Shown: one piece after another, positions 32,866-42,186 of the stretch
How positions within the stretch are numbered: position 1 is the first letter of the stretch
Layout of the letters: every line of letters begins with the position of its first letter
Assembly: GCA_016195025.1 (NCBI GenBank)
Contig: JACQAL010000078.1
Span: 1-43,000 of the forward strand
Length of the DNA stretch: 43,000 nt
Direction of reading: 5' to 3'
DNA from: Bacteroidota bacterium
GTDB lineage: Bacteria; Bacteroidota; Bacteroidia; Palsa-948
Translations under genes and position numbers: made by a program
The notes under the pieces: model-generated
Told to the model about the DNA's origin: nothing
What the model saw: the letters and a program-made list of their open reading frames with translations, nothing else
Database searches by the model: none

Positions 32866-34521
32866 ATGCTTCGCCATCTTTCCATACAAAATTATGCACT
32901 GATTGAAAAAATTGAAATTGATTTTCCAGAAGGGCTGTCCATCATTACCGGAGAAACGGGTGCAGGAAAATCTATTTTACTTGGCGCGCTGTCATTGATT
33001 GCCGGCAGCCGTGCAGATTCAGGCACGCTTCAGGATAAAACAAAAAAATGCATTGTAGAAGGAATGTTTGATATAAAAAATTCTTCTCTTGAAAATTTTT
33101 TCAAACAACATGAATTGGATTATTCAGAGCACACGGTTGTGAGAAGAGAAATTTCTCCCGATGGAAAATCACGCGCCTTTATTAATGACACACCGGTTAC
33201 CCTCTCGCAATTAAAAGAATTATCGGTTTGTTTGATTGACATTCATTCGCAGCACGAAACGCTTACATTGAACGAATCCGAATATCAGTTATCGGTTGTT
33301 GATGCTTTTGCCGGCATAAATGACGCCATTCAAAAATATAAAATAGAATTCAAAAAATATAAAGAGGTTGAAAAAAAACTTGCTGAACTAACGGAGAAGG
33401 AAAAGCAATCGAAGTTAGATGCCGACTATTGGAAATTTCAGTACGATGAATTTGAAAAATTGAATTTGCAGCCGGGCGAGCAGGAGAAATCCGAACAAGA
33501 ATTGAAATTACTTGAGAATGCGGAAGAAATAAAATCTGTTCTTGAAAAAATTTATGATGCGCTGAACGGAGGTGAATCAACTATTTTATCTGCGCTGAAT
33601 GAAAATAAATCGCAGTTATCATCCATATCGAAATTAAATTCTGCTTACAATGAATTGCTCTTGCGCATCAGCAGTTCTTATGTGGAGTTGAAGGATATTG
33701 CAACTGAAATAGAAAATCTTTCGCAGAAAATTTCTTTCAACCCGAATCGCGCAGAAGAATTAACCAACCGCCTCGATGAAATTTACCGCTTGCAGAAAAA
33801 ACACCGGGTAAATTCGGTAGAAGAATTGCTCGATGTAAAAACAAATGTGAAGCAGAAACTGAAAGAAAATTCTTCACTTGAAATTGAAATTAATAAACTG
33901 CAAAAGGAAGCCGAAATAGTTAGGGAAAAACTTTTTGCTCTTGCAAAGAAAATTTCATCTGACAGAAAAAAATCTCTTCCCAAATTAGAAAAAGAAGTAA
34001 ATGCGCTGCTTGCTTCGCTTGCCATGCCCAATGCGCAGTTCAGAGCGGAACATTTGCTTCTCGAAATGCTGACAGAACACGGAATAGATAAAATCAGATT
34101 TCTTTTTTCAGCCAACAAAGGAATTGAACTCAAACAAATTTCCAAAGTGGCTTCAGGAGGAGAACTTTCGCGGCTGATGCTTTCCATCAAATCACTGATT
34201 GCAAAAAACACTTCTTTGCCTGCAATTATTTTTGATGAAATTGATTCCGGAGTGAGCGGAGGAATAGCAGAACAAGTTGGAAAATTAATTTTTGAGATGT
34301 CAAAAACAATGCAGGTGATTGCCATTACCCATCTTCCGCAAATTGCAAGCAAGGGAAATTCTCACTTCACAGTTTTCAAGCAGGAAAGAGCGGGAAAAAC
34401 TTTTACGCAAATAAAAAATCTAAGCAAGGAAGAACGAATAAACGAAATTGCAAAGATGCTGAGTGCGGGCAAGCCAACTGAAACTTCAATGAAGAATGCA
34501 AAGGAACTACTGAGAATATAA
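32866..34521 (+). CDS. recN: DNA repair protein RecN
   Basis: 551 aa. Walker A is GETGAGKS (29-36). Long coiled-coil arms occupy about 150-360. The ABC signature SGGELSRLML and Walker B IIFDEIDSGVSGG lie at about 430-465, followed by ITHLPQIASKG. RecN is an SMC-like ATPase acting on double-strand breaks ahead of recombination. Length matches the family. Its 3' end is 3 bases from the convergent glycosyltransferase gene. Confidence 0.95.
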   Translation: MLRHLSIQNYALIEKIEIDFPEGLSIITGETGAGKSILLGALSLIAGSRADSGTLQDKTKKCIVEGMFDIKNSSLENFFKQHELDYSEHTVVRREISPDGKSRAFINDTPVTLSQLKELSVCLIDIHSQHETLTLNESEYQLSVVDAFAGINDAIQKYKIEFKKYKEVEKKLAELTEKEKQSKLDADYWKFQYDEFEKLNLQPGEQEKSEQELKLLENAEEIKSVLEKIYDALNGGESTILSALNENKSQLSSISKLNSAYNELLLRISSSYVELKDIATEIENLSQKISFNPNRAEELTNRLDEIYRLQKKHRVNSVEELLDVKTNVKQKLKENSSLEIEINKLQKEAEIVREKLFALAKKISSDRKKSLPKLEKEVNALLASLAMPNAQFRAEHLLLEMLTEHGIDKIRFLFSANKGIELKQISKVASGGELSRLMLSIKSLIAKNTSLPAIIFDEIDSGVSGGIAEQVGKLIFEMSKTMQVIAITHLPQIASKGNSHFTVFKQERAGKTFTQIKNLSKEERINEIAKMLSAGKPTETSMKNAKELLRI

Positions 34522-34524
34522 ATT

Positions 34525-36462
34525 TTATGCGCCCAGTTTTCTCAATCCTTTCAAAATAATTTTCACTTCATTCATTGAATTATAATCCTTCTCGTAAATT
34601 TTATTAAGCCGCTCTGAAATTTCAGGAATGCTGTTTTTTATATCCATTGCTTCCGAAGGAAAAATAATTCCTTTTCTTTTTTCAGAAAAATCAGGCGTGA
34701 ATTCGTAGCCAACCCAGGTGTTGAACCCAAATAACACTTTGAAAATATTTAGAATAAAATTCAGCGGATATCTTACAATGAAAATTAAAACAGGAAGAAG
34801 AGGAATAAACAAAATTGAAAATAAAATATCTATGATTCTTTTCTTGCGCTGATTGGAGGGTTTGTTTACTGAATTTACATCAATGGTGTATAAATCTCCT
34901 GCTGTGTCAATGGAATTGCTTCCGATGATGGATAAACTTTCTTGCGGAGCAATTTTAAATTCCACGTTTGAATTTCCAAGTGATGACATTGCGTCAATAA
35001 TTTTTTCAGAAGAAATATTTTTCGAGCAGAAAATTATTTCATCAATTTTATAGATGCTGATTATTTCGTTGAGTTGAGAAAATTTTCCTATATAATTTTC
35101 AGAGTTGTGTTCTCCGTCAATGTTTACAAAGCCGACAAATCCTGTTTTGATATTTGATTCTTTCAGCAGTCCGAAAACTCTTTTGTATTCTTCTTCGCTT
35201 CCAATAATAGCAATGCGTCCGGAAGAACTTCCATCAAGAGAAAAATTTTTTATTCCAAAAAGATGAAACAACATTCGCGTGGCGAGCATTGAAATGGTTG
35301 CCCATCCGGTTCCGATGAGAATTAACGCGCGCGAGAAACGGTATTGTTCAGGAAGCAGGGCATAGGCAATGAGAATGATAGCACTTCCCCAAAAAATTCC
35401 ACGGACAATTTTTTGAAGACGAATGGGTTTATCATAACCACCGCTGAGAAAAACAGAAAAGATCCAGATGAAAACATAAATGCCAAACGCAAGGAGAACG
35501 AGATTTTCAGGATAAGAAATGTTTTTTACATTGTGTTCATAGTAATCTTTTATGAAATATAATCCTGCAAAAAGACAGGAAGCATCAAGAAGCGGAACAA
35601 AAATTTGTGTGAGAAATCTTTTTGCAAGCGATATGTCTGCGCGGAGAGCAATGGCAAAATAAATCAGTAGTGAAAAAGTTTTTGCACGGCTCTTTGCAAA
35701 ATGTTTCTTTGCGAAAATCGCCATTGCATTATAGAAAACCAAAACATAATTCACCGAACTTTTTTTCGTACTCTCGCCTTTATAATGAATGATTCTTGTC
35801 TCCGGAAAATAATAATTTTTAAATCCTGCCTGTGTAATTCTATAGGACAAATCAATATCTTCGCCATACATAAAAAAAGTTTCGTCAAGCAAACCGGTTT
35901 TATCGAGAACAGATTTTCGGATGAGCATGAATGCGCCCGCGAGCACATCCGCTTCGTGAATTTTATTTTTGTCGAGAAAGCCGAGATGATACTTGCCGAA
36001 TGTTTTTGATTTGGGAAAAAGTTTTGCCAGCCCGAAAATTTTATAGAACGCAACCGATGGAGTGGGCAGTCCGCGTTTCGATTCTGGAAGAAAATTTCCT
36101 TTTCCATCCAGCATCATCACGCCAAGGGCGCCTGCATTTTTATTTTCATCCATGAATTTAATGGTCTTCTCAAATGTATCTTCCTGCACAACTGTATCCG
36201 GATTCAGAAGTAAAATATATTCTCCTTTCGCCTGCCTGATTGCCTGGTTGTTTGCTTTTGCAAATCCGACATTCCTCTCATTGGAAATTAATTTTACTTC
36301 GGGAAATTTTCCCTTTACCATTGACACAGAACCATCCACTGAAGTGTTATCCACTACAAAAATTTCTGCAGGAATATTTTTTATCGCTTTGCGAACGGAA
36401 TGCAAACATTGTTCGAGAAAAGGCTCGACATTGTAGTTGACAATAATTACAGATAATTTCAT
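34525..36462 (-). CDS. family 2 glycosyltransferase fused to a membrane/nucleotide-binding region
   Basis: 645 aa. The N-terminal 260 residues are a GT2 domain ([49 protein letters not shown]). Four membrane helices follow (about 270-400). A Rossmann-like segment ([37 protein letters not shown]) resembles the nucleotide-sugar-binding half of polyprenyl glycosylphosphotransferases, then a further membrane region. The phosphotransferase catalytic tail of that family is not evident. It probably transfers a sugar to a surface polysaccharide or glycoprotein glycan. Start codon overlaps the recR stop (ATGA). Confidence 0.8.
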   Translation of the reverse strand: MKLSVIIVNYNVEPFLEQCLHSVRKAIKNIPAEIFVVDNTSVDGSVSMVKGKFPEVKLISNERNVGFAKANNQAIRQAKGEYILLLNPDTVVQEDTFEKTIKFMDENKNAGALGVMMLDGKGNFLPESKRGLPTPSVAFYKIFGLAKLFPKSKTFGKYHLGFLDKNKIHEADVLAGAFMLIRKSVLDKTGLLDETFFMYGEDIDLSYRITQAGFKNYYFPETRIIHYKGESTKKSSVNYVLVFYNAMAIFAKKHFAKSRAKTFSLLIYFAIALRADISLAKRFLTQIFVPLLDASCLFAGLYFIKDYYEHNVKNISYPENLVLLAFGIYVFIWIFSVFLSGGYDKPIRLQKIVRGIFWGSAIILIAYALLPEQYRFSRALILIGTGWATISMLATRMLFHLFGIKNFSLDGSSSGRIAIIGSEEEYKRVFGLLKESNIKTGFVGFVNIDGEHNSENYIGKFSQLNEIISIYKIDEIIFCSKNISSEKIIDAMSSLGNSNVEFKIAPQESLSIIGSNSIDTAGDLYTIDVNSVNKPSNQRKKRIIDILFSILFIPLLPVLIFIVRYPLNFILNIFKVLFGFNTWVGYEFTPDFSEKRKGIIFPSEAMDIKNSIPEISERLNKIYEKDYNSMNEVKIILKGLRKLGA

Positions 36463-37091
36463 TTAATCGGCAGGACGTTTTCGTAAGGAACGCGGTTCGT
36501 AATAGAACGCCCGAGCGTAATTTCATCCGTGTATTCCAGTTCATCGCCTATGGAAATTCCGCGCGCAATGGTTGTCATGGTGAGATTAAAATCTTTCAGC
36601 CGCTTGTAGATATAGAAATTTGTTGTGTCTCCTTCCATGGTTGTGCTGAGCGCCATAATAATTTCTTTTATTGAATTTCCATTTTCTCCTGAAGAAATTC
36701 TTTTCACCAGCGATTCAATGTTCAAATCATTCGGACCAATTCCATCGAGCGGAGAAATAATTCCACCGAGAACGTGATACATTCCTTTATATTGTTGCGT
36801 GCTTTCAATCGCCATCACATCGCGGATATCTTCCACCACGCAGACAATAGTTTTATCACGATTATGATTGGAGCAGATGCTGCAAACTTCTTTGTCGGAA
36901 ATATTATGACAAACAGAACAATACTTCAACTCGTTTCGCAAATTGACTATTGAATTTACAAATGCTTCCACTTCTTTTGTTTCCTGCCTGAGAACATGCA
37001 GCACATAGCGCGTAGCGGTTTTTCTTCCCACGCCCGGAAGTTTTGCAAACTCGTTGATGGCTTCTTCAATATGTTTTGAACTAAAGTTCAT
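36459..37091 (-). CDS. recR: recombination protein RecR
   Basis: 210 aa: N-terminal helix-hairpin-helix ([20 protein letters not shown]), four-cysteine zinc finger ([16 protein letters not shown]) and Toprim domain ([31 protein letters not shown]). RecR works with RecF/RecO to load RecA at gaps. Length is normal. It is the first gene of a two-gene unit with the glycosyltransferase. Confidence 0.95.
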   Translation of the reverse strand: MNFSSKHIEEAINEFAKLPGVGRKTATRYVLHVLRQETKEVEAFVNSIVNLRNELKYCSVCHNISDKEVCSICSNHNRDKTIVCVVEDIRDVMAIESTQQYKGMYHVLGGIISPLDGIGPNDLNIESLVKRISSGENGNSIKEIIMALSTTMEGDTTNFYIYKRLKDFNLTMTTIARGISIGDELEYTDEITLGRSITNRVPYENVLPIK

Positions 37092-37097
37092 AATCTT

Positions 37098-37201
37098 CGA
37101 AAAACGAAATTGTACGAAAAATACGAAAGAAAAATAAATTCATACAAAAGTAAGCAAAACAAGTAAAGCCATTTCGTACTTTCGTACAATTTCGCTTTTC
37201 G
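37098..37201. repeat. palindromic element P2, long copy between recR and the aminotransferase
   Basis: Arms of about 30 bases (37098-37128 and 37172-37201) built from CGAAAAACGAAATTGTACGA and its complement pair with a few mismatches around a 43-base loop. Same family as 30851-30919. It lies in a divergent gap, so it also covers both promoters' region. Confidence 0.8.
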
Positions 37202-37208
37202 TTGATTT

Positions 37209-38060
37209 ATGAATTACTTCTGCTACGCAAACGGAAAAATCCTTCGCAAGAATGCAATCAAGGTTGGCATTACCGATTTGGTGATGCTGCGCGGCTATGG
37301 AGCGTTTGATTACATGAGAACTTATTACGGAGTTCCTTTTCGTGTGAATGATTACCTGAACCGTTTTGAAAATTCTGCACGGGGAATGAAATTGAAACTT
37401 CCTCTTTCAAAAGGGAAAATAATTTCTGTTATTACTACTCTTCTGAAAAAAAATTCTTCTCCCTTCGGGGCAGGGGCAAAAGATTTCGGAATACGCTTGC
37501 TGCTCACAGGCGGCTACTCGCTCGATTCCTATTTGCCGGCAGCCAAACCTAATTTATTTATTCTGGTTGAGGACTTGCCAACTTATCCTGAATGGTGGCC
37601 GGAAAAAGGAATTAAATTAATGCTTCACGAACATCACAGGGAACTGGCAAGAGTAAAAACCACCAACTACCTCACTGCAATCCGCCTGGCAGATGAAAGG
37701 AGAAAACAAAAAGCGCAAGACACGCTCTATGTTTCCGATGGAAAAATTCTGGAAACAACTCGCAATAATTTTTTTCTGTTTCATGGAAACACACTTATAA
37801 CTTCGCAGGATGAAATTCTTCACGGCATTACCCGAAAAGTTGTGTTGGAGATTGCAAGTAAAAAATTTAAAGTGGAAGTCCGCGAGGTGTTGAAAGAAGA
37901 ATTAAATTCGTGCACCGAAAGTTTCATCACCGGCACCACGCGCGGCATTACTCCGGTGGTGCAAATTGATAAATTAAAAATCGGCAACGGAAAAGCCGGA
38001 AAGAACACGAAAGAGTTAATGCAGCTTTTCGAACAAACAGTAAACAAAGAATGTAGATGA
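37209..38060 (+). CDS. PLP-dependent class IV aminotransferase
   Basis: 283 aa. The fold-type IV pattern is clear: RGYGAFDYMRTYYGVPFRVN at the start, Lys150 in ELARVKTTNYL as the likely PLP lysine, SDGKILETTRNNFFLF and TGTTRGITPVVQID. Members include branched-chain aminotransferases, D-amino-acid transaminases and aminodeoxychorismate lyase; which one cannot be decided here. SSPFGAGAKD at about 83-92 may be a repeat-derived loop. Its stop overlaps the start of the FadL gene (ATGA). Confidence 0.85.
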   Translation: MNYFCYANGKILRKNAIKVGITDLVMLRGYGAFDYMRTYYGVPFRVNDYLNRFENSARGMKLKLPLSKGKIISVITTLLKKNSSPFGAGAKDFGIRLLLTGGYSLDSYLPAAKPNLFILVEDLPTYPEWWPEKGIKLMLHEHHRELARVKTTNYLTAIRLADERRKQKAQDTLYVSDGKILETTRNNFFLFHGNTLITSQDEILHGITRKVVLEIASKKFKVEVREVLKEELNSCTESFITGTTRGITPVVQIDKLKIGNGKAGKNTKELMQLFEQTVNKECR

Positions 38061-39292
38061 AAAAACGGTATACACTTTTTTTAATTTTTAATTTTTCATT
38101 TTTAATTTCCCATGCCGGAGGATTCCAGGTAAACCTTCAGGGACAAAAGCAAATGGGAATGGGACATACCGGAACCGGATTGCTTCTCGATGGTGCTTCC
38201 TTGTTTTTTAATCCCGGCTCCACTGCTTTTCTTGATTCAGTTCGTTTGGTTCAGATTGGCGCGAGTTTTATTATTCCACGAACAGAATATCTGGAAGCGT
38301 ATCCCGGAATTTACACGGCAGAAATGGTTCATCATACAGGCACTCCCTTTTCAATTTATGCAGCGGGAAAAATAAAAAACAGCAGCAAGTTGACATTGGG
38401 TTTGGCAGTTTATACTCCGTTCGGCAGTCACGAGGAGTGGCCCAAAGATTGGAAAGGGCAATTTCTGCTGCGCGAAATTGACTTGAAAGCAATTTTTATT
38501 CAGCCCACCGCTTCCTATAAAATAAATGATAAACTCGGAATTGGTTTCGGTGTTGCTTATGTGGAAGGAGATTTTAGTTTGCAGCAGGGAATTCCTGTTC
38601 AGGATTCAACAGGAACATACGGCACCGCAACGCTTCATGGCTCGGCAAACAGCTGGGGATTTAACGGAGGAATTTATTTTAAACCCACTGCTAAATTTTC
38701 TGTTGGATTAGATTACCGCTCTTCCGTGAAAATAAAAATGAAAAATGGCGATGCCAACTTCACCGTTGCTTCCGCCCTTGCCGATTCTTTTCCCCCTACA
38801 ACATTCAATACGACTTTGACTCTTCCTTCCACTACCACAATCGGTTTCGGATATATTGTAAATGAAAAATTAAAAACCGCTCTCGATATAAATTATATTG
38901 CATGGCATGTATACGATACACTTGCTTTTGATTTTACAAACAACACCACGCTGCTGAAAGATGTTCACTCACCGCGCATGTATAAAAACACATTCATTAT
39001 TCGCGGAGGCGTGCAGTATAAGATGAACGGAAATATTTTTCTGCGCGGAGGAATTTACTTTGATAAAACTCCTGTTCAGAGCGGCTACCTCACTCCTGAA
39101 ACTCCCGATGCAAACCGCCTTGGCGTTACGGCAGGTTTATCGTGGAAAGCGAATGCGCATTTTAATTTTGATGTTTCTTTTTTATATATAGAAGGAATGA
39201 AACGCACCGACACCAATATTGAAACCCAGTTCAGCGGAACGTATAAAGCAAGAGCCGTTGCTCCGGGATTTGCCATTGAATATTTATTTTAG
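38057..39292 (+). CDS. FadL/TodX-family outer-membrane transport protein
   Basis: 411 aa: signal peptide (about residues 1-20, partly coded by an imperfect 7-base tandem repeat at 38078-38112), then the typical start GGFQVNLQGQKQMGMGHTGT, FNPGSTAFLDS and a long beta-barrel ending in PGFAIEYLF. These channels take up hydrophobic molecules such as fatty acids. It is followed by an esterase and an SGNH-like lipoprotein, which could process lipid-like substrates outside or in the periplasm. Confidence 0.9.
   Translation: MKKRYTLFLIFNFSFLISHAGGFQVNLQGQKQMGMGHTGTGLLLDGASLFFNPGSTAFLDSVRLVQIGASFIIPRTEYLEAYPGIYTAEMVHHTGTPFSIYAAGKIKNSSKLTLGLAVYTPFGSHEEWPKDWKGQFLLREIDLKAIFIQPTASYKINDKLGIGFGVAYVEGDFSLQQGIPVQDSTGTYGTATLHGSANSWGFNGGIYFKPTAKFSVGLDYRSSVKIKMKNGDANFTVASALADSFPPTTFNTTLTLPSTTTIGFGYIVNEKLKTALDINYIAWHVYDTLAFDFTNNTTLLKDVHSPRMYKNTFIIRGGVQYKMNGNIFLRGGIYFDKTPVQSGYLTPETPDANRLGVTAGLSWKANAHFNFDVSFLYIEGMKRTDTNIETQFSGTYKARAVAPGFAIEYLF
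38078..38112. repeat. 7-bp tandem repeat in signal-peptide coding region
   Basis: Five consecutive 7-base units (TTTTTAA, TTTTTAA, TTTTTCA, TTTTTAA, TTTCCCA) within the FadL signal peptide. Unit length is not a multiple of three. Confidence 0.75.
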
Positions 39293-39305
39293 AAAAATAT
39301 TTTGT

Positions 39306-39313
39306 TACTTTTG
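39306..39313 (+). promoter_or_regulatory. -7 element (TACTTTTG) of the secreted esterase gene
   Basis: This matches TAnnTTTG in the 49-base gap after the FadL gene and lies 28 bases before the esterase ATG. Confidence 0.55.
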
Positions 39314-39341
39314 TAATGCTCAACATCTAAAACTTCCACAC

Positions 39342-40676
39342 ATGAAAAAACTTTTACTTCTTTTCCCGCTTTCCTACTTTCTCACTTTCTCACTTTCTCA
39401 CGCTCAAACTTATTGCGGCACTCCGCGCTACGACACTGTGGTGTTCAGCAGCACAACGGTTACGAGCAACGTGGTGTTCGGCTCAAATGTTGACCTGAAC
39501 GGAAATACCGTAACGCTGAAAATGGATATCTATGAACCCGCAGGCGATACTGCTTCCATGCGCCCGGTAATTGTGTTTGCGCACGGAGGAAGTTTTGTAG
39601 GCGGGGATAAAGCCGATTCTTACTGCGTGGATTTTTGCCAGCGCTTTGCAAAGCGCGGTTACGTTACTTGCTCCATTAATTACCGCCTCGGCATGGGCTT
39701 TCCCATCAATCAAGATAATGGGCAGAAAGCCGTTTGGCGTGCAGTGCAGGATATGAAAGCGGCTGTGCGTTTCTTCCGCAAAGATGCCAACACAACGAAC
39801 ACCTACAAGATTGACCCGAATTATGTTTTCATTGCAGGAATGTCTGCCGGAGGATTTATGACTGTGCATTATGCTTATCTTGACCAGCCCTCTGAAATTC
39901 CATCCGGAATTGACACCACCAAACTTGGCAACTTGGAAGGCAGCAGCGGAAACCCATATTATTGCTCAAGAGTAAATGCAATTATAAACTATGCCGGTGC
40001 CATTGCAGATACCAATTGGATGCACACAGGCGATGAGCCCATGATAACTTGCCAGGGCAATAACGATAACACCGTTCCTTACTGCACCGCCATGATTTAC
40101 GTGGGTGGCTTTCCCATCATGGTGGTGAGCGGTGGCGGCACCATGACCAGCCGCTGCAAAAACATTGGATTGGAAAATCCCATGCACACCTATTACACGC
40201 AGGGACATTCTTCGCCTATGGATACGGTGCATGTGAATGGCTATTGCAATATGGATACTACCGCAGTTCTTACCAGTAATTTTCTTTACCACCAACTCGG
40301 ATGCGCAGCCGCTTCAGCCATGTTTGTAAACCAGCAAACCTGCAATCCCACTGACGGAATTGATACTGTTACTTCCTTTTATACAAGCGACCCGTGCCCG
40401 CTCGATGCCGGAATTAATGAAATGCTTTTGAACGAAGAAAAAATTTCTATCGTGCCAAATCCTGCGGTGGAAGCGGCAATGCTTATGCTGAAAGATGTGA
40501 AAGGAAAAAAGTTCTCGGCAGAAATTCATGATGTGACCGGAAGAAAAGTAAGGCAGTTTGAATTTAGTGGAAAGAATTACCTGCTTGAACGGAATAAAAT
40601 TCCTCCGGGAATTTATTTTATACGATTGAAATCAGATGCGGGAGAACTATTGACAGCGAAACTGATTTTTGAATAA
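39342..40676 (+). CDS. secreted alpha/beta-hydrolase (carboxylesterase-like) with T9SS type A tail
   Basis: 444 aa from the ATG at 39342; a longer frame from 39219 overlaps the FadL gene and lacks a signal peptide. Signal peptide about 1-21. The catalytic pattern is complete: oxyanion loop AHGGSFVGG, nucleophile GMSAGG, Asp in GNNDNTVPYC, and His in YTQGHSSPMD. The sorting domain covers about the last 75 residues (ISIVPNPAVEAAMLML, PGIYFIRLKS). It likely hydrolyses an ester outside the cell or at its surface. The signal peptide contains an 8-base tandem repeat. Confidence 0.85.
   Translation: MKKLLLLFPLSYFLTFSLSHAQTYCGTPRYDTVVFSSTTVTSNVVFGSNVDLNGNTVTLKMDIYEPAGDTASMRPVIVFAHGGSFVGGDKADSYCVDFCQRFAKRGYVTCSINYRLGMGFPINQDNGQKAVWRAVQDMKAAVRFFRKDANTTNTYKIDPNYVFIAGMSAGGFMTVHYAYLDQPSEIPSGIDTTKLGNLEGSSGNPYYCSRVNAIINYAGAIADTNWMHTGDEPMITCQGNNDNTVPYCTAMIYVGGFPIMVVSGGGTMTSRCKNIGLENPMHTYYTQGHSSPMDTVHVNGYCNMDTTAVLTSNFLYHQLGCAAASAMFVNQQTCNPTDGIDTVTSFYTSDPCPLDAGINEMLLNEEKISIVPNPAVEAAMLMLKDVKGKKFSAEIHDVTGRKVRQFEFSGKNYLLERNKIPPGIYFIRLKSDAGELLTAKLIFE
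39376..39399. repeat. 8-bp tandem repeat in esterase signal peptide
   Basis: ACTTTCTC occurs three times in a row within the signal-peptide coding region. The unit is not a multiple of three, so slippage would shift the frame. Confidence 0.85.
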
Positions 40677-40682
40677 TAAGCA

Positions 40683-40717
40683 TTTGTCACTTCGAGCGGA
40701 GTCGAGAAGTGACGAAA
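40683..40717. repeat. palindromic element P4 (TCACTTCGAG...GAAGTGA)
   Basis: TTTGTCACTTC and GAAGTGACGAAA pair around GAGCGGAGTCGA. It fills the gap between the esterase stop and the next ATG. A related fragment is at 40817-40848. Confidence 0.75.
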
Positions 40718-40725
40718 TAAAATAA

Positions 40726-42123
40726 ATGAGAAAAGGTTTTTTCTTCTTACCTGCCCGCCATCTATTGTTAAACATATTGACGGCAGGCGGGCTTCTTACT
40801 TCTTACTTCTTACTTGTCGCACTGAGCGTAGCCGAAGTGTCCTGCAAGCCAAACTTAAAAGCGCCAAAGCCCTCATCAGGCGATGCTGACTTTACAAAGT
40901 TTGTTGCGCTGGGCGGAAACTTTATGGCGGGCTATCAGGATTGGGCGCTCTACAAAGACGGGCAGCAATATTCTCTCCCGTATCTTCTTGCAAAGTTTAT
41001 GCATCTCGCAGGAGGTTCGGCAAACTTCGCTCAACCATTCATGCCGGATAATTCAGGATTGGGATTGAACAGCAAAACATGGGAGAACACCTATTTCAAA
41101 GCTGCGCATTTGAATTATGCTGCCGATTGCAAAGGCGTGACAAGTTTAATGCCGATTGTAAATTCATTTCCTGTTTCTTCTGCCGGAAGTTATTTGCAGC
41201 ACACAAGCGATTATGTTTTTCAAAACATGAGCGTGCCTTATGCAAAGATTTCTGACTACAATAATTCCGGGCTTGGAATTTCCGGAAATGCAAATCCGTA
41301 TTATGCGCGCTTTGCAAACAACCCGGGAACTTCAACCATGCTCAGTGATGCAATGGCGCAGAAACCAACCTTCTTTGCTTTGTGGGCGGGCATGGAAGAT
41401 ATTTATGATTATGTGAGCAGCGGAGCGTATGGAAAAACAATTCTTCCTTCTTCCACGTTCAGTTTATATCTTGATTCCATTCTTTCAAAGTTGAATACGA
41501 AAGGAGTTATAGCAAACATTCCCGATTTCACTTCCTGTCCTTTTTACACCACTGTTCCCTGGAATGGGCTTGACTTAACGCAGCATCAGGCAGATTCGCT
41601 CAACACTGCCATTGGCGTTTCAAATTTTTTCAAGTTGGGAAAAAACGGTTTCATGATTGCCGATGCGAATTCAACCACTCCTCCTGCGGGATACCGCCAC
41701 ATGATTGATGGAGAATATATTTTGTTAACGGTGCCGCTCGATTCTATAAAATGTATCGGCATGGGCGTTGCCACTTCAGAACTTCCTGACCGTTATGTTC
41801 TCGATACAACGGAAATTCCTTACATCAACAAACTGATTTCTGATTACAATGTGGTGATTGCCGCCAAAGCCCAGCAATATAATCTTGCGATGGTGGATAT
41901 GAATGCGTATTTCAAAAAAGTTCAGTCGGGAATAAAATGGGATGGCGTGGATTACAACGCGCAGTTTGTGAGCGGAGGATTTTTTTCGCTCGATGGCTAT
42001 TGCCCCAATCAGAAAGGATATGCGCTCCTTGCAAATGAATTTATCCGCGCTATAAACGATAAATATAATTCAACAATTCCCTGGGTGAACTGCCCCGAAT
42101 GCAATGGCGTGAAGTTTCCGTGA
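40726..42123 (+). CDS. SGNH/GDSL-hydrolase-like lipoprotein with altered active site
   Basis: 465 aa. The N terminus is hydrophobic and may be a lipoprotein signal ending VAEVSC (Cys40), although Glu at -3 is unusual. Conserved blocks are FVALGGNFMAGYQDWALY (residues 59-76) and LDGYCPNQKGYALLANEFIR, typical of Bacteroidota proteins encoded next to FadL. At the catalytic Ser position of block I (usually GNSLTAG) this protein has Asn65, and at the catalytic His position of block V (usually DGxHP) it has Cys426. It may be inactive or use other chemistry. The leader region contains two repeat elements. Confidence 0.75.
   Translation: MRKGFFFLPARHLLLNILTAGGLLTSYFLLVALSVAEVSCKPNLKAPKPSSGDADFTKFVALGGNFMAGYQDWALYKDGQQYSLPYLLAKFMHLAGGSANFAQPFMPDNSGLGLNSKTWENTYFKAAHLNYAADCKGVTSLMPIVNSFPVSSAGSYLQHTSDYVFQNMSVPYAKISDYNNSGLGISGNANPYYARFANNPGTSTMLSDAMAQKPTFFALWAGMEDIYDYVSSGAYGKTILPSSTFSLYLDSILSKLNTKGVIANIPDFTSCPFYTTVPWNGLDLTQHQADSLNTAIGVSNFFKLGKNGFMIADANSTTPPAGYRHMIDGEYILLTVPLDSIKCIGMGVATSELPDRYVLDTTEIPYINKLISDYNVVIAAKAQQYNLAMVDMNAYFKKVQSGIKWDGVDYNAQFVSGGFFSLDGYCPNQKGYALLANEFIRAINDKYNSTIPWVNCPECNGVKFP
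40751..40792. repeat. inverted repeat (CTGCCCGCC...GGCAGGCGGGC) in the leader-coding region
   Basis: It is placed between one TTCTTAC unit (40744-40750) and three more (40793-40813), as if inserted into a 7-base tandem array. The words are shared with inverted repeats at 6309-6328 and 26025-26047. Confidence 0.6.
40793..40813. repeat. 7-bp tandem repeat in lipoprotein leader
   Basis: TTCTTAC three times in a row, inside coding sequence for the hydrophobic leader; the unit is not a multiple of three. Confidence 0.85.
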
Positions 42124-42186
42124 GATTATTTCTTTAACCTTTTTTCCCGAATGCGCGCTTTGTTAATAAGTTTTGGCAAGTAGTTT

